This document shows, piece by piece, positions 1 to 7,098 of a stretch of 12,188 bases of DNA (its first letter is position 1; each line of letters opens with the position of its first letter). Location: the NCBI GenBank assembly GCA_964596165.1, contig CAZQTW010000115.1:1-12188 (forward strand), written 5' to 3'. A model generated the notes under the pieces. That model did not search any database and was not told the origin of the DNA. It saw nothing but the letters and a program-made list of their open reading frames with translations. The stretch is from CAYUQT01 sp964596165. GTDB lineage: Bacteria > Planctomycetota > Phycisphaerae > UBA1845 > JAFGLZ01. The position numbers were made by a program, and so were the translations under genes.

Positions 1-315
1 AGACGCGGGGTTTGGCGTTCCCAAGATGTACGGGCCGTGTGAGCGGCTGGGGCTGCTGCAGAATTGGGGGTAGGACACCAGTAGCACCTTGTCCATTCGA
101 TCAAACAGGAGAACTCGTGAACCCGGTTGGGTAGGTTCCGCCTTGAGTCGCATTCCTTCCATAGACCGATGCCGTGGCTCGTGTGTGGACTGGCCTGGAC
201 ATGCCTTACCACTGGGAAGTGCCAGGTGGAGAAGTAGTGTTAGTTCGTGCTTGGGTTTGTCGATAATCAGTTGTTGGACCTCAATGTCGCGTAATGGGGG
301 TCCAGCTCGGACTAT
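1..315 (-). CDS. possible partial protein, unrecognised, running off the left edge
   Basis: The minus strand is free of stops from about 315 down to 1, roughly 105 codons. Three in-frame ATG codons occur (near 166, near 154 and at 96-94). The part after the last one reads MDKVLLVSYPQF and then a Ser/Pro-rich loop, which resembles the first beta strand and loop of many nucleotide-binding or glycosyltransferase domains. I see no convincing Shine-Dalgarno sequence before any of the three. A competing plus-strand frame is open from 2 to the stop at 71-73 and could be the tail of an upstream gene. Open frames of this length also occur by chance on the back of real genes here. I do not recognise a family; treat this as a candidate only. 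Confidence 0.2.
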   Translation of the reverse strand, partial: MVRAGPPLRDIEVQQLIIDKPKHELTLLLHLALPSGKACPGQSTHEPRHRSMEGMRLKAEPTQPGSRVLLFDRMDKVLLVSYPQFCSSPSRSHGPYILGTPNPAS

Positions 316-522
316 TCACGACTAGCGCAAGGCATGCATAGGCAGTGGTTTCGTGAACAGAGCGTCGAGGCTGTGAAACACACCTTTCCTCGCAAGGAAC
401 GCAGCCTCGCCACACGGGTCCGACTGGCTGTTAATAATGCGGGCTAGAAGGTAACGACTGGAAATAGAACCCAAGAGGTTAACCGTCGTAGAATGGATTG
501 AAGACGGAAGGCGTTACTGGCT
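316..522. other. non-coding leader region upstream of the polymerase/ligase-like gene
   Basis: No convincing coding frame is visible here. Together with the doubtful open frame to its left, this makes 1-522 a stretch with no gene I can name. It contains the nested inverted repeat at 366-409 and an AT-rich TTAATAAT at 431-438 that could be part of a promoter, but no good -35 element lies at the right distance. A purine run GGAAGG at 506-511 lies 11 bases before the ATG at 523 and is the only candidate ribosome-binding site. An in-frame stop at 499-501 rules out a longer protein. Confidence 0.5.
366..409. repeat. nested inverted repeat (possible RNA hairpin in a leader)
   Basis: CGAGGCTG at 366-373 is the exact reverse complement of CAGCCTCG at 402-409. 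Inside it, TTCCT at 386-390 pairs with AGGAA at 395-399 around a four-base CGCA loop. In RNA this would be an 8-bp outer stem with an asymmetric internal loop and a 5-bp inner hairpin. No run of T follows, so it does not look like an intrinsic terminator. It lies about 115 bases upstream of the start at 523 and could be a leader structure or a protein-binding site. Function is not known. Confidence 0.4.
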
Positions 523-1881
523 ATGTCACTAGTGCAAGACATACCGTATCTTGGCTCGAACCGGTGGGTAGTTGACTATCGTGACGACGGTACCGAAGCG
601 GAGGTTCCTGAGCCCAAACAACGCATCGGAATCGTAGCTTGGGCGATAGCACCGGTCTTCATTCTTACCAGCATTTACGCCCATCAGATGGGCACGAGTT
701 GGATTCCCCAGATTGCATCGCTTGTCCTGGCAGCCTTATGGCTCACGGTGGACGTCCTTGCCAAGCGGCGACCTATTGTAGTACCGGCCCCCTTTATCGT
801 TTTCTTCACCTGGATGCTATGGGAGATGGTTGGGAACGCTACAGATCCTGGTGAAATGACCGCGATCCTGTACGGTATGTTGTCCACTGTCAAGGTCTTC
901 CTGATCGCGCTCGTCATTGCAAACATAGTGAGGGAATATAGAGGGTTCATTCCACTTCACATGGCATCGGCACTAACGCCAACCGTTTTGATGCTGGTAT
1001 TCAGTGATTCAGTAGCACATATATCTGATGAAATTCAACGTGGTGCCGTGAGCGGCCGGCTACGGCTGGGTCATGAGGAAACAGGAGAATTCGGGAATTC
1101 GAATGCGCTCGCCTTCTTCGCGGTTTACAGCCTGATTTCGGCAGTCTGTTTGTTCCTTATCTGGAAAGGCAATCCGTTGAGATGGCTGGCCCTTGCATCG
1201 ATCCCACCCATCTTCACGCACATCACGTATACCGGAAGCCGTTCGGGAATGGCGACCACGGCAATGACTGGATTCGCTTTCTGGTTCTTCTATCTGCGGG
1301 ACATGGGTCGTCAGGACCTCGGCCGAAAGCTGATGGGTTTTGTCTTGATTTTGTGCATCATGACCGGACTTGGCGTTTGGATTCTGACATCCCCCTTCGC
1401 GTACAGGTTTTTCGGTGAAAAAGGCGAAAGAACATATGGAGAGGACAGAGGGTATTTGGCTATTCAAGGACTTAGAATGTTTACTACTGCCCCGCTAACT
1501 GGGCATGGCATGTTTGGCTTCAATCGACTTGCGGCCCAGTACAATGTTCCTCCTTTGACGATCGCCCATTGCCTGTATGTGGATCTCCTGATCAGAGGAG
1601 GTATACCTGGTTTCCTATTGTACTATTGTGCGTGGTTCCTCTTCATTCGCGAGCTACTCCGGTTGCGTCGGCTTCCGCTATCCCGCAATGACCGCATTTA
1701 TGTGAACATGATGCTCCTCTATTGCACCGCATTCTTTGTTAATAGTTTCACAGGTACCCCCATCAATCCGCGAGTAACATGGATGACGCTAGGGGCGGCA
1801 ATCGGATACACATATGGGTTGCGGACCAGATTACTGGGCGGACAGCCCCAGGAAGAAGCATCGGCATATGGGGCAGGTTGA
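523..1881 (+). CDS. O-antigen ligase / Wzy-type polymerase-like membrane protein
   Basis: This 452-residue, strongly hydrophobic protein has about ten or more likely membrane segments, for example near residues 35-55, 61-79, 88-104, 121-136, 193-213, 221-236, 243-258, 270-289 and 361-376. The layout matches the O-antigen ligase/polymerase family (Wzy_C type). Family-like landmarks are FGNSNALAFF near 190-199, YTGSRSG near 236-242 before a membrane helix, PLTGHGMFGFN at 324-334, and AHCLYVDLLIRGGIPG at 348-363, which matches the usual H-N-x-y-l...GxxG segment of the last periplasmic loop. Proteins of this kind join lipid-linked glycan units, or move a finished glycan to an acceptor, at the outer face of the inner membrane; sequence alone does not separate the two. 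The start at 523 is the only ATG after the in-frame stop at 499-501. A 217-base gap to the next gene suggests they may not be tightly coupled. Confidence 0.85.
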   Translation: MSLVQDIPYLGSNRWVVDYRDDGTEAEVPEPKQRIGIVAWAIAPVFILTSIYAHQMGTSWIPQIASLVLAALWLTVDVLAKRRPIVVPAPFIVFFTWMLWEMVGNATDPGEMTAILYGMLSTVKVFLIALVIANIVREYRGFIPLHMASALTPTVLMLVFSDSVAHISDEIQRGAVSGRLRLGHEETGEFGNSNALAFFAVYSLISAVCLFLIWKGNPLRWLALASIPPIFTHITYTGSRSGMATTAMTGFAFWFFYLRDMGRQDLGRKLMGFVLILCIMTGLGVWILTSPFAYRFFGEKGERTYGEDRGYLAIQGLRMFTTAPLTGHGMFGFNRLAAQYNVPPLTIAHCLYVDLLIRGGIPGFLLYYCAWFLFIRELLRLRRLPLSRNDRIYVNMMLLYCTAFFVNSFTGTPINPRVTWMTLGAAIGYTYGLRTRLLGGQPQEEASAYGAG

Positions 1882-2098
1882 CGACTGTAGCGTAGGACTA
1901 TCGGTCGGCAAGCCTGGCCTGTTAATGGAACGTACAAGATGCGGACATCCGGGCAAGGCACAAAAAGTGTCAGCTTGTCAGTTGTTCGAAAGATCGGTGT
2001 CCGCGCCGCGCTCGCGATGATACCCAGCCGTTGGTCCGTCAGCCAGTGAAGGTGACTATCGAGCGTACCGGGCAGGGGACTCGCGCGGGGAGTGCAAT

Positions 2099-3007
2099 AT
2101 GTCAGTGAGAGCTATAGTCCGCTCAGCGTTAGCAACCATTCCCTGGGTTAGATCGCTGTTTTACCGGTACCGCGTCTATGGCCCTGCACCGGACGAGAAG
2201 ACTATCCGCGGAAGACTCCAACAGATCGGTCACAGCATAGACTTGGGGATGCGGAGCGGGACGAAAGTCCCTCAGGCCACAATCACGGAATTCGAGTTTC
2301 TATTGAAACAGGCGTCCCGAAAAGGCTTAGCCATTGACGAAGCAATGGCATGGGCGGTCAAGATGTTCACTGCCGCTCAACACGGTCTGACGGTCCTCTC
2401 GGAAGAAGATACGACGTCGTCCGCCTCGCCTGAAACAGACTCCTCGGCAAACGACGTCTCACTGTCCGAAGCCATTCTGCGAAGGCGAAGCATCAGGAGT
2501 TGGACTGGGGAGGACCTTGATCTGCAAGACGTCCGCAGGATCGTGGAACTTGCACGGTGGGCACCTTCGTCCTGCAACAGACAGCTCTGGCAGGTCATGT
2601 TGCTTCATGCTCCCAAGGACATAGAGTTCATCAGCCGCTATTTCGCCAGTTCGTTCTGTAGGAAGGCTCCCTTGTTGATACTGGTGCTCATGAATGTGAG
2701 ACTCTACGGCTATCACGAGAAACACTTCGCCTACCTGGACGGCGGAGCGTTCATTCAGAACCTGCTGCTGATACTTCACGCAAGGGGATACGGCGCGTGC
2801 TGGCTGGGGTTCAAAGGGTGGGATGCCTCTGGTAAGGTCTTTGTGGCTGCGGAAGAACACGACAGATTCTACGATTACCTCAAGTTGGATAAGGCTCAAA
2901 TACCCATTAGCATGATTGCCGTTGGGCGACCAGTCGCCATTCCACAGCCTCCACCCAGGCAGGATGTGTCGAGCATTATTCTCGAACCCAGTCAATCGCC
3001 GTGTTAG
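2099..3007 (+). CDS. nitroreductase-family FMN protein with an N-terminal extension
   Basis: This is a 302-residue protein. Residues 121-290 form a nitroreductase domain: the N-terminal FMN-contact motif RRRSIRSW (128-135), then APSSCNRQLWQ (155-165), which matches the family P-S-S-x-N-x-Q-P-W motif, and then DGGAFIQNLLLILHARGYGACWLG (ending near 237), which matches the helix and Gly-rich strand that close the FMN site. Residues 1-100 form a helical, basic-to-mixed region not found in minimal nitroreductases, joined by a Ser/Thr/Asp/Glu-rich linker (101-120). The family binds FMN as a dimer and reduces nitro groups, quinones or enones with NAD(P)H; some members do other redox chemistry. The substrate here is unknown. 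GGGGAG at 2087-2092, six bases before the ATG, supports the start. It lies upstream of the pyruvyl transferase gene. From general knowledge, such nitroreductases recur beside pyruvyl transferases in surface-polysaccharide loci, but their role there is unsettled. Confidence 0.85.
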   Translation: MSVRAIVRSALATIPWVRSLFYRYRVYGPAPDEKTIRGRLQQIGHSIDLGMRSGTKVPQATITEFEFLLKQASRKGLAIDEAMAWAVKMFTAAQHGLTVLSEEDTTSSASPETDSSANDVSLSEAILRRRSIRSWTGEDLDLQDVRRIVELARWAPSSCNRQLWQVMLLHAPKDIEFISRYFASSFCRKAPLLILVLMNVRLYGYHEKHFAYLDGGAFIQNLLLILHARGYGACWLGFKGWDASGKVFVAAEEHDRFYDYLKLDKAQIPISMIAVGRPVAIPQPPPRQDVSSIILEPSQSPC

Positions 3008-3075
3008 CAAGATGATGGCGCAGATACAATTGAGATATGGACCGTAATGCTCGACAAGGAAAAGGGCCTGTGGCC

Positions 3076-3080
3076 GGAGG
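3076..3080 (+). promoter_or_regulatory. ribosome-binding site choosing the start at 3085
   Basis: GGAGG at 3076-3080 stands four bases before the ATG at 3085. The in-frame ATG at 3037 has no comparable signal. The family's first beta strand (LGVLTYF) also begins just after 3085, so the later start is preferred. Confidence 0.6.
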
Positions 3081-3084
3081 CAAG

Positions 3085-4251
3085 ATGAGTGCTCGAACCA
3101 AGAAGCTGGGTGTCCTGACGTACTTTTGGGCGAACAACCCTGGGACCGTCCTACAGGCTTATTCTATGCTTCAGGTCCTCCAGCAAAAGCTTCCTGGCTG
3201 GCGCATCGAGTTGATAGACTGCAAGCATAGCCGGGGTTGGTTCCACTTCGCCAAAAGAGATGTCGATCCCTGCTATCTGATCAGCGACTACCGGCGTCAT
3301 CGAATCTACAAGGAGTTTCGGCGCAATTGTTTGGCCATGAGCGCCGAGGCGATTCTGACGGACGATTACGATACGGCCGCTCGGTTCGTTGAGAAACAGA
3401 GGTACGACGCAATTGTCGTGGGGGCCGACACCGTCCTCCAGATGCTGCCCGGCTATCTCCGCCGCAACCAGCCGCCGATCTACTGGTTGCCTCCCATGCT
3501 GGAGTGCAAGAAGTTCACAATATCCGCCTCTTCGAGCGCCCTGACGTATGAGTCCCTCGACCCGGGCATGCGGAGCCGGTTGGCCGAGTCGATCAACCGA
3601 TTCGATCTGGTCGGAGTGAGAGATGATCTAACCTACGAACTGATGACTCGTCTGGGGCTGAGCGAAGGGTCCAAACTCGAGCGAACGCCCGATCCGACTT
3701 TCATGGTCGATGTGGACCCGTCTCACATTGAGCATCGTGCCGCACAAGAAGGCATCGATCTATCGCGTCCCAGTATCGGCATCTGCATACACGGCGATCT
3801 CGGTGCCCAGATCGCGGCACACTTCAAGTCCAAGGGCTATCAGATCATCGATATCTACGCCGGTGAACGGCGTAAATACGGCGACTGGCGACCGATTGCC
3901 ATATCGCCGTTCGAGTGGGCCGGTCTCTACAAATACGTTCGTCTTGCGATCACGGACCGCTTCCACGGAACCGTGTTCAGTCTGAAGAACGCGACGCCTG
4001 TTGTGGCCATCGATCTCGACAGCCGTAGCCACATGCACCAAGGGCCTAAGACCTACAGCATCTTGAAGGAGTTCGGATTGAACGAGACGAACTATATTAA
4101 GGCGGACGCCGTAGCCGGCGTCGAGGCGATGACGGCAAAGATAGAAGCGGCCATTTCGGTCTTCGACCGTCGGGCTGTCATTGAGAAAATTCGTCAGCTT
4201 CAGCGTCGGTTCGATTCTTTCTTGGATCGAGTCGTGCAAGTTTTGCAGTAG
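3085..4251 (+). CDS. polysaccharide pyruvyl transferase family protein
   Basis: With the start at 3085 this is a 388-residue soluble protein; the alternative ATG at 3037 would add 16 residues. It matches the polysaccharide pyruvyl transferase family (PF04230 type), which transfers enolpyruvate from phosphoenolpyruvate to a sugar hydroxyl pair to form a pyruvate ketal, adding negative charge. Landmarks, numbered from 3085: first strand LGVLTYF followed by NNPGTVLQAY (17-26), VVGADTVLQM (111-120), SASSSAL and the DLVGVRDDLTYELM helix region (about 174-187), DPTFMV (203-208), and the C-terminal TDRFHGTVF (290-298), the family's most conserved block. The protein has two Rossmann-like halves, as in GT-B folds. 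It deviates from the common NYGAVLQAY and GSDQVW forms. It follows the nitroreductase by 77 bases and precedes the deacetylase by 27 bases. The next gene is in the same frame, with one TAG between them. The exact sugar acceptor cannot be told. Confidence 0.88.
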   Translation: MSARTKKLGVLTYFWANNPGTVLQAYSMLQVLQQKLPGWRIELIDCKHSRGWFHFAKRDVDPCYLISDYRRHRIYKEFRRNCLAMSAEAILTDDYDTAARFVEKQRYDAIVVGADTVLQMLPGYLRRNQPPIYWLPPMLECKKFTISASSSALTYESLDPGMRSRLAESINRFDLVGVRDDLTYELMTRLGLSEGSKLERTPDPTFMVDVDPSHIEHRAAQEGIDLSRPSIGICIHGDLGAQIAAHFKSKGYQIIDIYAGERRKYGDWRPIAISPFEWAGLYKYVRLAITDRFHGTVFSLKNATPVVAIDLDSRSHMHQGPKTYSILKEFGLNETNYIKADAVAGVEAMTAKIEAAISVFDRRAVIEKIRQLQRRFDSFLDRVVQVLQ

Positions 4252-4278
4252 GCGGCAGGCGGGGGATATAGTGAGGTC

Positions 4279-5328
4279 GTGTCAATAGCAGCGAATTCCA
4301 TCCTTCGGAACGTGGCCTTTGCCGGGATCGACTTCTGCGGACTGAACGCTCTTTGCCGTTGGAGGAACCGTAGCGCCGTGGCAATCCTGTTCTACCACGG
4401 CATTTGCGACGACCGCTTCGTTCACAGCGACTACTATGACCCCATGCATCTGCCTCGAAGCATGTTTCGGCGTCAATTGGCCTACCTGCAACGGCACGGG
4501 TACAAATTCGTCTCTCTCAGCCGGATCGTAGATGCCCTGACCGGAAACGATCCGATTCGGGACAGGTTAGTGACGCTAACGTTTGACGACGGCTTTCGGA
4601 ATGTGGTCCGCAACGCATACCCCCTGATGCTGGAGTTTGAGGCCAAGGGGTGCATCTACGTCGTCAGTGAGTTCACCGGTACGGATCAAGTGCTCTGGGT
4701 CGATTGGCTCCGCTGCTTGGTGAACGGTTGTCGCTCCAAGAGGCTCGAGCTGCCCTCCGACGCTGGGACCATCTCACTGGAGCTTGGCTCGAGTGACCTC
4801 CGCGCGAAGGCGGTACTCAAGTTGTACCGCATCCTAACCTCTCAGGGTGACGAAGCACGACGCTGCCATCTTGAACGATGGCAGCAGGCGCATGCGGTGG
4901 AGCTCCATGATGAATACCGGCTATGTAGCTGGGAAGAAATTCAGGGCTTGGACCCGTCCGTCATGGAGATCGGCTCGCACACCTGCTCTCACCCCTGCCT
5001 TACGCGGGTAGCCGATCCAGAGATATTGCGCTGGGAGGTTGTCGGCTCGAAGCTGACAATCGAGGCCCGACTTGGCCGAAGAATCCTTCATTTCTGCTAC
5101 CCCGCCGGGGATTACGATAAGCGTGTGGTGGATATGGTGGCTGCCGCGGGCTACGCTTCGGCTGCGACGATTCGCCCGTCTCGCCTCAACCGACGCGGAG
5201 GGAATCCACTACTCCTGACGCGGGTCCAGACAGGCGGCGGGCTGACCGGATTCAAGTCCTCATTGAGCGGTTCGCTAGAACTGCTGTCGCGGACAAACCG
5301 ATCGTACGGACCCACGGCGACCGTCTGA
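4279..5328 (+). CDS. NodB-type polysaccharide deacetylase
   Basis: This 349-residue protein has the polysaccharide deacetylase (NodB homology, carbohydrate esterase 4) motifs in order: AILFYHGI (35-42), TFDDGFRN (101-108) with the catalytic base and metal-binding Asp pair, HTCSHP (234-239) giving the two metal-binding His, and FCYPAGDYD (272-280). The long stretch between the first two catalytic motifs (about 130 residues, including a VDWLRCLVNG helix) is typical of the larger exopolysaccharide-locus members rather than of chitin deacetylases. The expected reaction is metal-dependent removal of N- or O-acetyl groups from a sugar or glycan. There is no clear signal peptide, so it may act in the cytoplasm or be membrane-associated. 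The start is a GTG at 4279. The stop of the previous gene lies in the same frame at 4249-4251 and there is no ATG between. GAGG at 4273-4276 is too close to be ideal, so the start is moderately sure. It is likely co-transcribed with the pyruvyl transferase gene. Confidence 0.88.
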   Translation: MSIAANSILRNVAFAGIDFCGLNALCRWRNRSAVAILFYHGICDDRFVHSDYYDPMHLPRSMFRRQLAYLQRHGYKFVSLSRIVDALTGNDPIRDRLVTLTFDDGFRNVVRNAYPLMLEFEAKGCIYVVSEFTGTDQVLWVDWLRCLVNGCRSKRLELPSDAGTISLELGSSDLRAKAVLKLYRILTSQGDEARRCHLERWQQAHAVELHDEYRLCSWEEIQGLDPSVMEIGSHTCSHPCLTRVADPEILRWEVVGSKLTIEARLGRRILHFCYPAGDYDKRVVDMVAAAGYASAATIRPSRLNRRGGNPLLLTRVQTGGGLTGFKSSLSGSLELLSRTNRSYGPTATV

Positions 5329-5360
5329 TTTCGAGAGCGAGCATTGGGAAATGGCGCGAC

Positions 5361-5369
5361 GGAGAGGGG
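5361..5369 (+). promoter_or_regulatory. ribosome-binding site for the in-frame ATG at 5377
   Basis: GGAGAGGGG lies seven bases before the ATG at 5377-5379, which is in frame with the long downstream gene. It makes 5377 a better start than the upstream TTG at 5344, which has no such signal. Confidence 0.5.
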
Positions 5370-5376
5370 ATCTTCA

Positions 5377-7098
5377 ATGAGACGTCGATTGTGCTGGTCA
5401 GGCCACTCTGACTCCGTTAGGAGGAGTCCGAATGCGCCGCTTCAAGCTCGCCGTGTGTTGGTCTTGGTATTGTGCTGTTCCGCGATGTGGCCTCACGCCA
5501 CTTGCCGGGCCGATGCCCAAGGCGCTTCAGAAGGTGTTGAACTACTCAAGTTCCCTTATCCATACCGTTCGGCCCTTACAGTCTGCAATGATGCCGACGG
5601 AGGAAGTATCGAGAAGTTCGAGGCGGTCCATACGCTGATCAACACCACCTCTCGGATCACTCGCAGCAGCACGATGTGGAGCCTTCTCTTCGCCGACCCC
5701 GCAATCGACCGGTGCCCGAAGTGGTGCGAAGGGATCGACGGATTTGGTCTGCCTTTTGGAGACTCCATATTTCTGTGGGACCGCTGGTGCGGCGGGATGA
5801 GCCTTTTCTCTGCGTTCGACAAGGCCACCAGCACCCCGGTGCTCAACACCTACAAGGGCAATGACCTTAGCACGCTATTCGATACGTGGCGAAGAAACGG
5901 ATGGGTGGACGCTCTGCACACTCCCGGCAGCGACTGCACGCGAGAGTTCACCGCAGCAGGTCTAAAGTGGCTGGAAGGAAGACCCAAGGGCCGATTGAAG
6001 GTATGGGTAGATCACTGCATCACGCGAAATCCTACATGCCTAGGCCCCGGGAGTCAGACTCGGGCGTTGCCCCATCTCCTTCGTGCTGTCATGCCCAATG
6101 CCGCAAAGAACGGTGTCCGCCTTGGGCTGATTGCTCTTCGGAAGTTAGGTATTCGATCATTGGGACGAAACGTCTCGCTCAAAATGAGTCCGGCTCCATT
6201 CCCCCCCTCCCAGGCATTGTTTTGCTGGACGCTGGTGAGCATGATGTTCGTCCTTGCCTTCTGGGTAGCCGTCTGCCTGGCGCACAAGCGAATCCGGAGG
6301 AGTCGGACACTGATACCCGGCATCGTGCTCCTGTTGCTCGTGATCTGTATCCTATACTTCACGCCGCTTCACTTTGGTGAGGGGGCGAACCCTACAAGTC
6401 CTTACTATTGCGCGGATCTTATTCGCCAGTTCGGCTTCCGGTACTTTAACATCCAGTCGGCCATGCCCGGCTACGTGGCGACGATCCAAAACACCCTCGT
6501 TGTACCCGAGGCAAACCACGCTGGACGGTTCTCGCCGCTGCATATCGTCAAGCTGGAGGATGGTACATCCTGCCTCGCCTTCACGCGAACGTGCCTGGAC
6601 AACCCGCCCACATCGTGGGCCTACAACACGCTGGAGATGCTAACTCAGGAGAATCTCCAAAGGGCGTGTGACGCCCAGGGCTGGTGCATTCTCTACACCC
6701 ACTGGCTGCATGACCCGGGAAAAGTCTTCACGGCCAAAGCGCTGGAAGGACTGAGTCGGTTGCGAGACTTCCATATGGGAGGGCGCGTCTGGACGACCTC
6801 CACTCCAGAACTCCTTGACTACAGCTTCATCAGAACGTTCCTGCAATACGCAGTACGCCGCGAGCAGGGCAAGCGAGTGATCGACATTCTCCGCGTCAAC
6901 GATCCGGTTGGGAAAGGTTACGTCCCGACGGCCGAAGAGCTACGTGGGATCTCCTTTGAATGTCCGACGGATCTCCCGGTGGAGATACGACTGGCAGGAG
7001 AGACCATTGACGGGGGTCGCTTCGAGGTCTTCAGGAGTCCCAAGCGGCTCGTCGTTAGGTTCCCACTGGCCAAGCCGGAGTCAGTGAAGACCCCCTGA
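5377..7098 (+). CDS. exported deacetylase-like protein with an internal two-helix membrane insertion; start uncertain
   Basis: Read from the ATG at 5377 this is 573 residues; no family is firmly recognised. After a basic, polar stretch (1-26) there is a hydrophobic core VLVLVLCCSAMW (27-38) and an ADA-Q cleavage-like site near residue 48, so it is probably exported. The next part begins YRSALTVCNDADGG (64-77), like the first strand and acidic motif of NodB-like barrels, and contains HTPGSD (181-186). Two membrane helices follow at about 281-302 and 312-329, separated by a basic HKRIRRSR loop, placing both flanking parts outside. The second part has TSPYYCADLIRQFGFRYF (340-357) and CILYTHWLHDPG (437-448), resembling late strands of deacetylase-like barrels. 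It lies 48 bases after the NodB gene and probably works on the same glycan. A stronger ribosome-binding site and ATG at 5432 are in another frame (see findings), so the annotated N-terminus may be wrong. The 3' end overlaps the convergent flippase by 18 bases. Confidence 0.6.
   Translation: MRRRLCWSGHSDSVRRSPNAPLQARRVLVLVLCCSAMWPHATCRADAQGASEGVELLKFPYPYRSALTVCNDADGGSIEKFEAVHTLINTTSRITRSSTMWSLLFADPAIDRCPKWCEGIDGFGLPFGDSIFLWDRWCGGMSLFSAFDKATSTPVLNTYKGNDLSTLFDTWRRNGWVDALHTPGSDCTREFTAAGLKWLEGRPKGRLKVWVDHCITRNPTCLGPGSQTRALPHLLRAVMPNAAKNGVRLGLIALRKLGIRSLGRNVSLKMSPAPFPPSQALFCWTLVSMMFVLAFWVAVCLAHKRIRRSRTLIPGIVLLLLVICILYFTPLHFGEGANPTSPYYCADLIRQFGFRYFNIQSAMPGYVATIQNTLVVPEANHAGRFSPLHIVKLEDGTSCLAFTRTCLDNPPTSWAYNTLEMLTQENLQRACDAQGWCILYTHWLHDPGKVFTAKALEGLSRLRDFHMGGRVWTTSTPELLDYSFIRTFLQYAVRREQGKRVIDILRVNDPVGKGYVPTAEELRGISFECPTDLPVEIRLAGETIDGGRFEVFRSPKRLVVRFPLAKPESVKTP
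5419..5424 (+). promoter_or_regulatory. strong Shine-Dalgarno site leading to an out-of-frame ATG
   Basis: AGGAGG, within TAGGAGGAG at 5418-5426, is a full anti-16S match seven bases before the ATG at 5432. That ATG is in the +1 frame relative to the long gene and opens a 68-codon frame ending at 5638. Its first residues, MRRFKLA, look like the basic start of a signal peptide whose hydrophobic core lies in the main frame. Confidence 0.5.

Noticed and set aside
1882..2098. 217-base gap searched for a small gene, terminator or repeat
   Set aside because: The short frames here have no signals or family features, and I found no stem followed by a T-run. Only the GGGGAG ribosome-binding site at 2087-2092 is usable.
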